Source of the DNA: JBFMFH01 sp964481395
Lineage (GTDB): Bacteria; Acidobacteriota; Vicinamibacteria; Vicinamibacterales; JAKQTR01
Reading direction: 5' to 3'
DNA length: 64,000 nt
Assembly: GCA_964481395.1 (NCBI GenBank)
Contig: CAYZYG010000010.1
Location: 7,356-71,355, forward strand
The notes below the pieces were generated by a model. That model had not been told where the DNA came from, searched no databases, and saw nothing but the letters and a program-made list of their open reading frames with translations. A program made the translations under genes and the position numbers. The stretch's first letter is position 1. Each line of letters starts with the position of its first letter. Below, piece by piece: positions 49,961-57,664 of this stretch.

Positions 49961-50359
49961 GATCGGGTCCTCTACTCGCCTCCGGGTCGGATGCTCATGT
50001 GTGTCCTATCGGCTTTGCGCCACCGCCGCGACACTCGGTCCGTTCGGCCAGTCGAGCGCGGCCAGTCGAGCGGGTCCGCCCCGAACCTCCAGGCGGGCAC
50101 GGAATGCGGCCAGCGCGGCCCCCCGGCAGACCGCGCCGGCACGTACGTGAAGCGCCCTGCCGGGGCATTTGCAAGATCGGCGCCGCAAAGCGGATTGTGC
50201 GGGGAAACCGCCTAACCGTGCGTTCGCGAGCAGTTGCGGCCGATTCGCGCCCGCTCGCGCGGCAGGCCCGCCGGACACGAGAGTCCCGTTACGTGACGCC
50301 ACTGTCAGAAAACCGGTCACGCGGACAGTGGCGCCCGGATCGGCGTATGATCGTTCACC
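49961..50359. other. Divergent intergenic region, pilin operon / S1-domain gene
   Basis: A 399-bp region. Near the pilin side there is GGAGGCGAGTAGAGGA before the pilW start (minus strand). In the middle are small hairpins: CCGC-AAA-GCGG (50180s) and GCGG-GGAAA-CCGC (50200s). At the right end is the 37-bp dyad and promoter described separately. No RNA gene could be assigned. Confidence 0.5.
50297..50333. promoter_or_regulatory. 37-bp dyad overlapping the S1 gene -35 region
   Basis: CGCCACTGTC (50297-50306), 17-base spacer, GACAGTGGCG (50324-50333): a perfect 10+10 dyad whose right arm overlaps the proposed -35. A candidate repressor or activator site. Confidence 0.55.
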
Positions 50360-50360
50360 G
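50322..50360 (+). promoter_or_regulatory. Promoter of the S1-domain gene, apparently leaderless
   Basis: CGGACA (50322-50327), 18-base spacer, TATGAT (50346-50351). The GTG start codon is at 50360, nine bases from the end of the -10, the usual distance to the transcription start. No Shine-Dalgarno sequence precedes the GTG. Confidence 0.5.
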
Positions 50361-51799
50361 TGACCGAACCTGAAGAAGATTTCGCCGCCCTGTTCGAAGC
50401 CTCTGTCAAGGCCGCGCGCGTCGAGCGCGGAGACACCATCGAGGGCACGGTCGTCGCCATCGGGTCGGAAGTGGCGTTCGTCAACGTCGGCGGCAAGGGT
50501 GAAGCCGTCATCGGCGTCGACGAGTTTCGTGACGAAGCCGGCGCCCTCGAGGTGGCCGTGGGAGACCGCATTCAGGCCATGGTCGTGTCGACCGACGGAG
50601 GCTTGAAGCTGTCGCGGGCGCTGGCCCGCAGTGCCGCAAGCGAGCGTCAGGTCGAGGAAGCCTTCCGATCCGGCCTGCCCGTCGAAGGCAAGGTCGAGCG
50701 CGAAATCAAAGGTGGCTACGAGGTCCGCGTGGGCCGCCAGCGCGCGTTCTGTCCGTTCTCGCAGATCGACATCGCCCGCAGCACCACGCCCGCGGACCAT
50801 CTGGGTCATGTCTACACCTTCCGCATCGTTGAATATCAGGAAGGGGGCCGTAATCTCGTCGTGTCGCGTCGGGCGCTGCTCGAGGAGGAGCAGGAGGCGC
50901 GCGCGGCCGAGATCCGGGAGACGATTGTGCCGGGCGCGGTTCTCGCCGGCCGTGTGGTGTCGGTCCCCGGCTACGGCGCCTTCGTCGATCTCGGCGCGGG
51001 CGTCCAAGGACTGCTCCACGTGTCGGAGATGAGCTGGGGGCGCGTGTCCGATCCCGCAGAGATCGTCAAACCCGGCGACGAGATCACCGTCAAAGTACTG
51101 CGGGTCGATCCCGCCACCAACAAGATCGCACTCGGACTGAAGCAACTTGCCGACGACCCGTGGGCCACCGTGGCGACGAAGTACCAGGCCGGCCAGGTGT
51201 GCGCGGGGCGCGTCACCCGCATCGCGGAGTTCGGCGCGTTCGTCGAACTCGAGCCGGGTATCGAAGCCCTGGCTCACGTGTCCACGTTTCCGCCGACCGG
51301 CAGGCGCGGCGGCTGGGCTGAGAGCGTGAGCTCCGGTCAGACGGTGGCGTGCGAGATCCTCAGCGTCGAGCCCGACAAGAAGCGGATCGGCGTCGCGCTG
51401 GCGCCCGAGGGCTCTTCACGTGAGGCCGCGGCGCTGGCAGGACAGCGTGAGATCGTGCCGGGCGCGCGCCTCACGGGCAAGGTCGAGCGTCACGAACGGT
51501 TCGGCGTGTTCGTGTTCCTCGCGCCCGGGCGAACGGGGCTCGTCCCCATGAGCGAAACCGGCCTCGACAAGGAAGCCGACCTCACCAGAGCCTTTCCGCT
51601 CGGATCCGACATCGACGTCATCGTCCTCGAGGTCGAGCCAGAGGGCCGCCGCATCCGGCTCAGCCGCAAGGCCGTCATCGAGGCGCAGGAGGCCGCCGAG
51701 GTCCAGGACTACCGCTCGCGCGCGGGCGCGCCGCCGTCGGGCGGCCTGGGATCGCTGGCCGACAAACTGCGCGGCGCGCTCGACACGCGGAGGCGCTGA
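50360..51799 (+). CDS. Multi-S1-domain RNA-binding protein (ribosomal protein S1-like)
   Basis: A 479-residue protein of five consecutive S1 OB-folds (about residues 20-95, 103-175, 190-262, 275-352 and 370-440); the third is the most typical (GRVVSVPGYGAFVDLGAGVQGLLHVSEMSW). Classic S1 has four to six domains and aids mRNA binding at the ribosome; this version lacks recognisable ribosome-docking N-terminal features, so it may be an accessory S1-like translation or RNA-decay factor. The C-terminal ~35 residues (SRAGAPPSGGLGSLADKLRGALDTRRR) resemble those of Bdellovibrio/acidobacterial S1-like proteins. The start is GTG. Confidence 0.85.
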   Translation: MTEPEEDFAALFEASVKAARVERGDTIEGTVVAIGSEVAFVNVGGKGEAVIGVDEFRDEAGALEVAVGDRIQAMVVSTDGGLKLSRALARSAASERQVEEAFRSGLPVEGKVEREIKGGYEVRVGRQRAFCPFSQIDIARSTTPADHLGHVYTFRIVEYQEGGRNLVVSRRALLEEEQEARAAEIRETIVPGAVLAGRVVSVPGYGAFVDLGAGVQGLLHVSEMSWGRVSDPAEIVKPGDEITVKVLRVDPATNKIALGLKQLADDPWATVATKYQAGQVCAGRVTRIAEFGAFVELEPGIEALAHVSTFPPTGRRGGWAESVSSGQTVACEILSVEPDKKRIGVALAPEGSSREAAALAGQREIVPGARLTGKVERHERFGVFVFLAPGRTGLVPMSETGLDKEADLTRAFPLGSDIDVIVLEVEPEGRRIRLSRKAVIEAQEAAEVQDYRSRAGAPPSGGLGSLADKLRGALDTRRR

Positions 51800-51805
51800 C
51801 GAGCG

Positions 51806-52351
51806 TCAGAAGTAGTGCTTGACCCCCACCATCAGCGCGAGACCCGATGGATTGGTGTCGGCGAAATCATCGACGATGTTGAAGCGTCCCTCGGCCTTCA
51901 GGACGGTGCGGCGCTCCAGGAAGTATTCGACGCCCGCCAGCAGGGACACGCCGAGCCCATTGCCGGATCGCAGTTTTCTGCCGTTGTCCTTCAGGCTCAT
52001 CAAGTGCGCGCCGAGTCCGGCGCCCAGGTACGGGTGCCAGACGCCGCGCTCCCAGTTGTAGATCGCGTCGACGCCAATCCGTGTCTGGTTGACCGAGTCG
52101 CTCGGCTCCCGGTCGAAGTGCGGACTCATCCAGTACACACTCCCCCGGATGCCGAACCTCGGCGTCGTGTAGAAGTCGACAAAGACGCCGCCGGTGAGTG
52201 CGTGCGCGAACTCCTCGGCTGGCACGAGCACGCCGATGTCTCCCCCGACCGCGACCATCGATGTGTCGGGCACGCGCCCTTGCGCCGTCGCCGCCGGGGG
52301 TGCGAACAGGAGCATGGCGGAGAGTGCGGCCGCGCTGATGAAACGGATCAT
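51806..52351 (-). CDS. Outer-membrane beta-barrel protein
   Basis: A 181-residue exported protein: signal peptide ~1-24 (ending AATAQG), then alternating beta strands (FGIRGSVYWMSPHF, GVDAIYNWERGVWHPYLGAGLGAHL, NGLGVSLLAGVEYFL, TVLKAEGRFNIV) and a terminal aromatic strand LALMVGVKHYF, the Phe end recognised by BAM. It probably forms an eight-strand OmpW/OmpA-like barrel. AAGGAG before ATG 52351 sets the start. The OmpA-family gene lies 86 bp upstream in the same direction, so co-transcription is likely. Confidence 0.8.
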   Translation of the reverse strand: MIRFISAAALSAMLLFAPPAATAQGRVPDTSMVAVGGDIGVLVPAEEFAHALTGGVFVDFYTTPRFGIRGSVYWMSPHFDREPSDSVNQTRIGVDAIYNWERGVWHPYLGAGLGAHLMSLKDNGRKLRSGNGLGVSLLAGVEYFLERRTVLKAEGRFNIVDDFADTNPSGLALMVGVKHYF

Positions 52352-52437
52352 GGCTCGCTCCTTCCTGGACGTCCTGAAGGCCCAGCCCTGTCGCGGGTGA
52401 GTCAGGATTCGGCGCCCGGAGCGCTCGTCGCACCGCA

Positions 52438-53106
52438 TCAGGACAGCACCTTGATGACGACACGCCGGTTGGCCGCCCGGCCGTCCCTGGTGTCGTTGGG
52501 CGCGACGGGCTTCTCCGCACCGAAACTGATCACGTTCATCTTGTGCAGCGGCACCTGGTGCTGCTCGTAGAGGTACCGCTTCACGGCTTCCGCCCGTTCC
52601 AGCCCCAGTTGATCGTTGTAGGCCTTGGGGCCGGTCGCATCCGTGTGGCCCTCGATCTCGAAGAACACCGGTTTCGGATCGGCCTTGATCCGGGCGATCA
52701 GATCGTCGAGGCTGGCCTTCGCCTCCTCCGGCAGCGCCGCCTTGTCGAAGGCGAAGTTCCCGGCGTCTTCCGAGAGCACCACCGTGTAGATCAGCCGCCG
52801 GGAGGAGCGGTCGAGCGCCGTCGCCTGTTCGTCTGCCCTTGACGCCGTGGCGTCGGCCTGCGCCGCCGTTTGCTGAGCCCGCTCCGCCGTCGTCTGGGCC
52901 GCGGCGGTTTTCCGGTCGACATCGTTGATGCGCCCCTCGTTCGTTCTGGTCCGTTCCTGCGTCTGCTCGACCGATTCCGTGAGCAAATCCACCTTGGCAT
53001 TCACATCCGCGATCGACGTCCGGACGTATCCCTTGGTCGCGCATGCGGGCGCCGCCGCAACAATCAACACCAGCGACGCGACAGTCAGTCCGTATGCTCC
53101 GTTCAT
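52438..53106 (-). CDS. OmpA-family peptidoglycan-binding protein
   Basis: A 222-residue protein. An N-terminal signal (~1-23, possibly a lipoprotein, AAAPAC) is followed by a long coiled coil (~30-105) with heptad-like Ala/Gln/Thr content. The C-terminal OmpA domain (~108-222) has FAFDKAALPEEAKASLDDL, the EIEGHTDATGPKAYNDQLGLERAEAVKRYL core and NRRVVIKV. It anchors the outer membrane to peptidoglycan through diaminopimelate binding. AAGGAGG stands before ATG 53106. It is co-oriented with the beta-barrel gene. Confidence 0.9.
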   Translation of the reverse strand: MNGAYGLTVASLVLIVAAAPACATKGYVRTSIADVNAKVDLLTESVEQTQERTRTNEGRINDVDRKTAAAQTTAERAQQTAAQADATASRADEQATALDRSSRRLIYTVVLSEDAGNFAFDKAALPEEAKASLDDLIARIKADPKPVFFEIEGHTDATGPKAYNDQLGLERAEAVKRYLYEQHQVPLHKMNVISFGAEKPVAPNDTRDGRAANRRVVIKVLS

Positions 53107-53120
53107 GTCAGCCTCCTTCG

Positions 53121-54059
53121 TCAGAACGATTCACCGTCGCGGCTACCTGCGTAGCCGCTTCGCGCCCGTACCACCAGGCCTGCCTTCCGCGTACGAATGG
53201 AGATCGGGTGCCAGCCAGCCCGATCGCTCGCTTCGAAGCCAATCAGGTAGTGGCTGCGCAACTCGGCGACGATGCGACGGGCGGCCAGGCTGGCGGAAGC
53301 CGGCGTGTCTACGACGAACATCTGCCCGCCGGTCCACCGCGCCAGATCATCGAGCGATGTCTGCGTCACGGAGACGGAACCCGCTCCGCGTCCTGCCGGC
53401 GACGGCCGCTCCACCGCGAGGATGTAGACGGGCACGTCGCTCGTACTCGCGACTCGTGCCACCGCAGCTGGTTCGAGCCGGCTGCTCGTGTCGATGCCAT
53501 CGGTCACGACCGCGATCGCCTGCCTGAACGGCCTGGGCCCCGTGATCTCCCGACTCGCCCACGCGACGGCGTCGTAGAGCGAGGTCTGGCCGAACGCGAT
53601 CAGCCGCCCGAGTTGACGGGTGACGAGCGGAGGCGCGTTCGTGAACGGCTGCACGATGCTGAGGGCTGAGTCGAACCTCAACAGCGCGACCTCGTCCGTG
53701 CCAGGCTCAATCCAGCTGAGCAGGTGGTGGACGACGTCCCGGGCGCGTTCCTGCTTCGTCCCGAGACCCATGCTCCCGCTCCCGTCGACCAGGACGGCCA
53801 CACCGATTGGCGCGGATCCCGCGTGGAACTCGACGATGGCTCGGCGTTCGCCGCCCTCGTCGAGCACGAAGTCTTCGGCCGAGAGGCCGGTCACAGGCCT
53901 GCCCTCGCGATCCTGAACGAGTACCGCGACCCGAACGACCGCGACGCCGCTGCGGAACACCGGCCCAGGCGGGTGCTGTCCGAAGGCCGGTCCTGCCAGA
54001 GACCACAGCAGGATGCCGGCCACGAGCACGGTCGTTGTTGAGAGGACCCGTCGCGCCAT
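53121..54059 (-). CDS. VWA-domain secreted protein of the acidobacterial VWFA-related family
   Basis: A 312-residue exported protein: signal peptide ~1-27 (ending PAFGQH), an N-terminal beta segment (VVRVAVLVQDREGRPVTGLSAEDFVLDEGGERR, as in this family) and a von Willebrand A domain with MIDAS motif VDGSGSMG, the Thr in QTSLYDAV and the Asp in VVTDGID. The C-terminus ends in SIRTRKAGLVVRARSGYAG, a hallmark of the family. Function is unknown; it likely binds ligands through metal. ATG 54059 is preferred over TTG 54083. It starts 14 bp upstream of ompA and may share a transcript. Confidence 0.85.
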   Translation of the reverse strand: MARRVLSTTTVLVAGILLWSLAGPAFGQHPPGPVFRSGVAVVRVAVLVQDREGRPVTGLSAEDFVLDEGGERRAIVEFHAGSAPIGVAVLVDGSGSMGLGTKQERARDVVHHLLSWIEPGTDEVALLRFDSALSIVQPFTNAPPLVTRQLGRLIAFGQTSLYDAVAWASREITGPRPFRQAIAVVTDGIDTSSRLEPAAVARVASTSDVPVYILAVERPSPAGRGAGSVSVTQTSLDDLARWTGGQMFVVDTPASASLAARRIVAELRSHYLIGFEASDRAGWHPISIRTRKAGLVVRARSGYAGSRDGESF

Positions 54060-54238
54060 GCCCGTTTGTGGTTTCAAAGACAATGCCAGATGGGCGAGGG
54101 GGGGAACCCACTCACGTCATTGGGTTTCTTTGCTGCACAGTCGGTCCGCGTCGGATTCGGGATGTCACTCTTACACGGTGCCCGGCCGCGCGGCGCCCGA
54201 ATGACACGGTCGGCCCGGGCTCGACGGAGTCGCCCGGC

Positions 54239-54257
54239 AATCACTCCCGGAGTGATT
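54239..54257. promoter_or_regulatory. Operator-like palindrome, copy 1
   Basis: AATCACTCC-C-GGAGTGATT, 9-bp perfect arms around one base. Identical arms recur 40 bp downstream. Confidence 0.55.
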
Positions 54258-54278
54258 TGCGATCGACAACCGCCGGCC

Positions 54279-54297
54279 AATCACTCCGGGAGTGATT
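54279..54297. promoter_or_regulatory. Operator-like palindrome, copy 2
   Basis: AATCACTCC-G-GGAGTGATT, the same arms as 54239-54257. The 40-bp spacing is close to four helical turns, so both sites would lie on one DNA face. Confidence 0.55.
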
Positions 54298-54412
54298 GCC
54301 GGGGGAGGGATTGTCGGCAGGGAGTGAGTGCCGGCACTGAACCTGCAAGTGTTGCGGTCGGCCCGGGCGCGGGGCCGTTGCAGCCTCGGCGACGCCCGCG
54401 TAGAGTGATGCC

Positions 54413-55219
54413 ATGTCACAGGTCCGATGCTGGATCGCCGTGCTCACGCTGGCCACGACGACGGCCGCTGTGCCGCAGGACGCCCTGGTCAAGGCTCGCC
54501 AGGCCTACAACCGTCTTGATTTCGAGACGGCCATCGCGGAAGCCGAACGCGCCCGGCAGCAGCCGGAGCATGCGGACGCAGCCGGAGTGGTCATGGCCCG
54601 GGCGTTTCTCGAGCGATACCGGCAGACCAGCCTCGAGCCGGACCTGGCAGCAGCCCGGGAGGCGCTCGCGCGCGTCGATCCGGTGCGTCTGACTCCGCGC
54701 GAGAGGGGTGAGTGGACGATCGGCCTGGGCGAGTCTCTCTACCTTTCTGGCGCGTACGGTGCCTCGGCAGAGACCTTCGATGCGGCGATGGCGCTCATCC
54801 CGGCTCTCGAATCCGGACCGCGCGATCGCCTCGTGAGATGGTGGGCGCTTGCCATCGACCAGGAGGCCAAACAAGCGCAGGGGGCCGACCGGCAGAAGCA
54901 CTACGCACGGATGCTCGAGCGCATGGAGTCGGTCCTGCGGTCGCATCCCGAGTCCACGGCCGCGGCGTACTGGCTGGTGGTGGCGGCCGTCGGCGTCGGA
55001 GACGCCGCGCGCGCGTGGAACGCCGCGGTAGCTGCGTGGGTCAGGGCCCCGCTCGCCGGCGAACGAACCGAGGCGGTGCGCGCCGACCTGGATCACCTCG
55101 TCCGGGAACTGGTCATTCCCGAGCGCGCGAAACAGGCGAAACCGTCGGACCGGGCCGGGAGGGCGTCCGCGCTGCAGTCGGAGTGGGACGCGATCAGGCA
55201 GGCGTGGTCTCGTCGCTGA
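54413..55219 (+). CDS. TPR-like exported protein, function unknown
   Basis: A 268-residue, Ala/Arg-rich helical protein with a signal peptide (~1-21) and several TPR-like helical pairs (ALVKARQAYNRLDFETAIAEAERARQQ; GESLYLSGAYGASAETFDAAMALIPALE; MESVLRSHPESTAAAYWLVVAAV). It probably mediates protein contacts in the periplasm. No specific family was recognised. Its 3' end overlaps the convergent lipoprotein gene by 26 bp. The tandem palindromes upstream suggest specific regulation. Confidence 0.6.
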   Translation: MSQVRCWIAVLTLATTTAAVPQDALVKARQAYNRLDFETAIAEAERARQQPEHADAAGVVMARAFLERYRQTSLEPDLAAAREALARVDPVRLTPRERGEWTIGLGESLYLSGAYGASAETFDAAMALIPALESGPRDRLVRWWALAIDQEAKQAQGADRQKHYARMLERMESVLRSHPESTAAAYWLVVAAVGVGDAARAWNAAVAAWVRAPLAGERTEAVRADLDHLVRELVIPERAKQAKPSDRAGRASALQSEWDAIRQAWSRR

Positions 55220-55754
55220 CCGGCCGATGCGGGGCCTCCCGCGCGACGAGCCGGGCCGCCAGCGTGGCGGCTTTGCGCGCGAGTTGCTCGGCGAACGTGA
55301 CGTCCTTCTCCTGCAGGGCGGTCATCGCCTGGCGCACGAATCGTGTCGCGGTGTCGAACTCTGCCCGGCCGTCGGCGGTAAGCGACCGGTAGTCGATCCG
55401 ATCGAGATTGCGGGTGGCCCGCTGCAGGAGCGCGCGCGCCCGTTCCTCCACCTCAGCGACGTTGGCCGAGGTCTGCAGTGGCGGCGGGGACACCGGGTCG
55501 GGCTTCTCCGGCATCGCGCGTTCCGGGACGACCGGTTTGGGGGACGCGGGCCGCGCGGCAACCGGCTCACGCGGGGTGTCGGCGCCCTCGGGACGCGCAG
55601 GTGCAACAGGCTCGTCTGGCGTCTGCACGACGTGCGGCGGGGGGACAGGCGTGTCGAGTGCGGGTCCCGCTGACCGTCCCCCGGCCTGTGCCGTGGCGCA
55701 CGCGGTCCCGACGACCGACAGCAGCAGGGCCCCGATGCAGACGAACCGCCTCAT
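55194..55754 (-). CDS. Proline-rich lipoprotein with helical C-terminus
   Basis: A 186-residue protein. Lipoprotein signal with lipobox VVGTAC (Cys ~19), a Pro/Ala-rich linker (~25-100, VAPARPEGADTPREP, KPVVPERAMPEKPDP), then a helical region (~105-175; VEERARALLQRATRNLDRIDYRSLTADGRAEFD). The latter resembles small periplasmic helical proteins of unknown function. GGAGG lies just before ATG 55754. It is the third gene after the response regulator and histidine kinase in the minus direction, 7 bp after the kinase stop, so it may act as that system's accessory protein. Confidence 0.65.
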   Translation of the reverse strand: MRRFVCIGALLLSVVGTACATAQAGGRSAGPALDTPVPPPHVVQTPDEPVAPARPEGADTPREPVAARPASPKPVVPERAMPEKPDPVSPPPLQTSANVAEVEERARALLQRATRNLDRIDYRSLTADGRAEFDTATRFVRQAMTALQEKDVTFAEQLARKAATLAARLVAREAPHRPVSDETTPA

Positions 55755-55761
55755 GCCTCCA

Positions 55762-57654
55762 TTATGAACCTGCCGGAGGCACGCGTTCATCCTCGGCCGC
55801 CGCAGGCAGCACGATGCGAAAGACCGTGCCACGACCGGGCGACGAGTCCACTTCGATTTCACCGTCGTGCAACTGGACCGTACGGTAGACGAGCGACAGC
55901 CCCACGCCGCTCCCTCCCGATCGGGTCGTGAAGTAGAGGTCGAACACCTTGTTCAGGTGCTCGGGCGGAATGCCGGGCCCCGTGTCCTCCACGCTGATTT
56001 CGATCCGTCCGCTCCCGGCAGGCCTGGCCGCGAGACCGAGCCGGCCGCCATCCGGCATCGCCTGGCAGGCGTTCAGCGCCAGGTTGAGGAGCGCCTGGTG
56101 GAGCATGGCCCGGTCGGCGAACAGGGGTGCGACGCCCTTCGCGCACGCACTGACGACATCGATGCCGGACCGCCGCGCTTCGGCGCGGATGATGGGCAGG
56201 AGGTCGTCGAACAGGGACGCGACCGGCACGATGTCGAGATCGAGCGTCTCGGGTCGGATGAACTTCAAGTACCCCTGGAGCGCCTCGTCCAGTCGCTGGA
56301 GCGCCGTCCCAATGACGTTGAGGTGATCCAGCGCCGGCGGCGCTCCGCTCGAATCCGTCGAGTCCGCGCGTGTCGGACTCCCCTCCCCGGCGACGATCTG
56401 GCGCAGCAGCTCCAGATGGATCGACATGGCGTTCAGGGGATTCTTCAGCTCGTGCGCCACGCCCGACGACAGGCGGGCAAGGGCGGTCGATCGCCTCGCC
56501 TGCCGGAGGGACGTGTCAATCGCGCGCAGATGGCCCAGCGGGCGGATGACCAGCAGCACGCCGGAGATCGCGCCGGGATCGCGCTGCACGGCGTAGGTTC
56601 GCACGAGCAGCGTGGCGGGGCCCGCATGGCGCTCGCTCACGCGGGTCACGAGGCCGCCGTCTGCGGCCGGCTGCGCGGGAAGCGGTCCTCTCGCCAGACC
56701 GTCGGCACCCGTGGCCTCGACGAGTTGACGACGAAGGTCGTCGGCTTCCCACGTCTCCCGGATGCTCCTTCGCTGCGCGGGGGACGGCAGGTGCGCCTGC
56801 ATGGGGCCGTTCGCGAAGAGAAGATCTCCATTCGCGTCGATCAGGGCCACGGCGTCTTCAAGGCCGGCCACGATCGTCTCGAACGGCACGTGGCTGAGGT
56901 CCGGGATCGCTCCACCAGCATGCCGCGACTCGCCCGCCGCGGCGATCTCGCCGAACTCACCGGCCTCCTCCCGGGCCGACAGCCCGAGCGGCTCGCCGTG
57001 ACCGCCCCGGCCGACGCGCGACAGGCCGGCGCGGAGCAAGTGAACCGGACGAAGCAGGGAGCGCGCCGTCAGCATCGCCGCCAGCGTGGCCAGCACGACC
57101 GCGAGCAGGACGGTGATAACCGCCGGCCGGACAGCCTTCTCCAGGTCGGCCCGCGTCAGCAGCATCGACACGCCGATGCGAATCGTCCCGAACCGCTCGT
57201 CACCTCTCAGCAGCGGCATCGAAATCTCGAGCGTCATGGCCCGGCCCGCGAAGATCGTTCGGAGCTGCCTCCACGCCCCCGACGCCAGCAGATCGACCAG
57301 CCTCGGCCGCGGCGGCAGGGTCGTGCCCATCTGGGAGGCGTCTCCGTGAGCGACGACCACGTCGTCGGGATCGACGATGGCCGCGTAGGTCACGTTGGGC
57401 GAGTAGGCACTCGACTCGAGGATCGAACGCAGGCCTGGATCACCGTGCAGCGCCGCGTACGGGTCGTGCGCGCCTGCCACCGCATGTCGGGCGCGGTGGT
57501 AGATGGCGTTCGCCAGCAGTTCGCCCGTGGCCCGGCTCGCCTCGAGCCGCACGCGGGCGACGTCCGACACGTACAAGACGCCAAGGACGACGGCCGCGAG
57601 GCAGACAATCGCCGTTACCGCCACGATCTGTCTGGCTCTGATGCTGAGGCGCAT
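55762..57654 (-). CDS. Membrane sensor histidine kinase (NtrB/HydH-like)
   Basis: A 630-residue sensor kinase. TM1 ~8-30, extracytoplasmic sensor domain ~31-175 (PAS-like), TM2 ~177-199, HAMP ~200-245, a cytoplasmic PAS-like domain ~258-375, HisKA with phospho-His401 in GVAHELKNPLNAM, and a HATPase with N box LNLALNACQAMPDGG, G1 VEDTGPGIPPEHLNKVFDLYFTT and G2 GSGVGLSLV. Such kinases phosphorylate the adjacent NtrC-type regulator. Signal unknown. The gene begins 10 bp after the response regulator stop. Confidence 0.92.
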   Translation of the reverse strand: MRLSIRARQIVAVTAIVCLAAVVLGVLYVSDVARVRLEASRATGELLANAIYHRARHAVAGAHDPYAALHGDPGLRSILESSAYSPNVTYAAIVDPDDVVVAHGDASQMGTTLPPRPRLVDLLASGAWRQLRTIFAGRAMTLEISMPLLRGDERFGTIRIGVSMLLTRADLEKAVRPAVITVLLAVVLATLAAMLTARSLLRPVHLLRAGLSRVGRGGHGEPLGLSAREEAGEFGEIAAAGESRHAGGAIPDLSHVPFETIVAGLEDAVALIDANGDLLFANGPMQAHLPSPAQRRSIRETWEADDLRRQLVEATGADGLARGPLPAQPAADGGLVTRVSERHAGPATLLVRTYAVQRDPGAISGVLLVIRPLGHLRAIDTSLRQARRSTALARLSSGVAHELKNPLNAMSIHLELLRQIVAGEGSPTRADSTDSSGAPPALDHLNVIGTALQRLDEALQGYLKFIRPETLDLDIVPVASLFDDLLPIIRAEARRSGIDVVSACAKGVAPLFADRAMLHQALLNLALNACQAMPDGGRLGLAARPAGSGRIEISVEDTGPGIPPEHLNKVFDLYFTTRSGGSGVGLSLVYRTVQLHDGEIEVDSSPGRGTVFRIVLPAAAEDERVPPAGS

Positions 57655-57664
57655 GAGGACGCCG

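Larger units (their letters stand above)
54060..54412. other. Divergent intergenic region with tandem operator-like palindromes
   Basis: A 353-bp region between the VWA gene (minus) and the TPR gene (plus). The notable content is two 19-bp palindromes exactly 40 bp apart (54239 and 54279) and a possible TTGCAG-17-TAGAGT promoter (54378-54406) six bases before the TPR gene ATG. Confidence 0.55.

Noticed and set aside
49990..50025. A GEMM-like (c-di-GMP riboswitch) fragment on the minus strand upstream of the pilin operon (GCGCAAAGCC)
   Set aside because: Only the CAAAGCC-like piece is present; the partner GGCAAACC segment and the downstream conserved stem could not be found, so a chance match is more likely.
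54239..54297. Reading the two AATCACTCC palindromes as transcription terminators or a CRISPR fragment
   Set aside because: The centre is a single base, giving no usable RNA loop, and there are only two copies with a short spacer. Operator-like DNA sites fit better.
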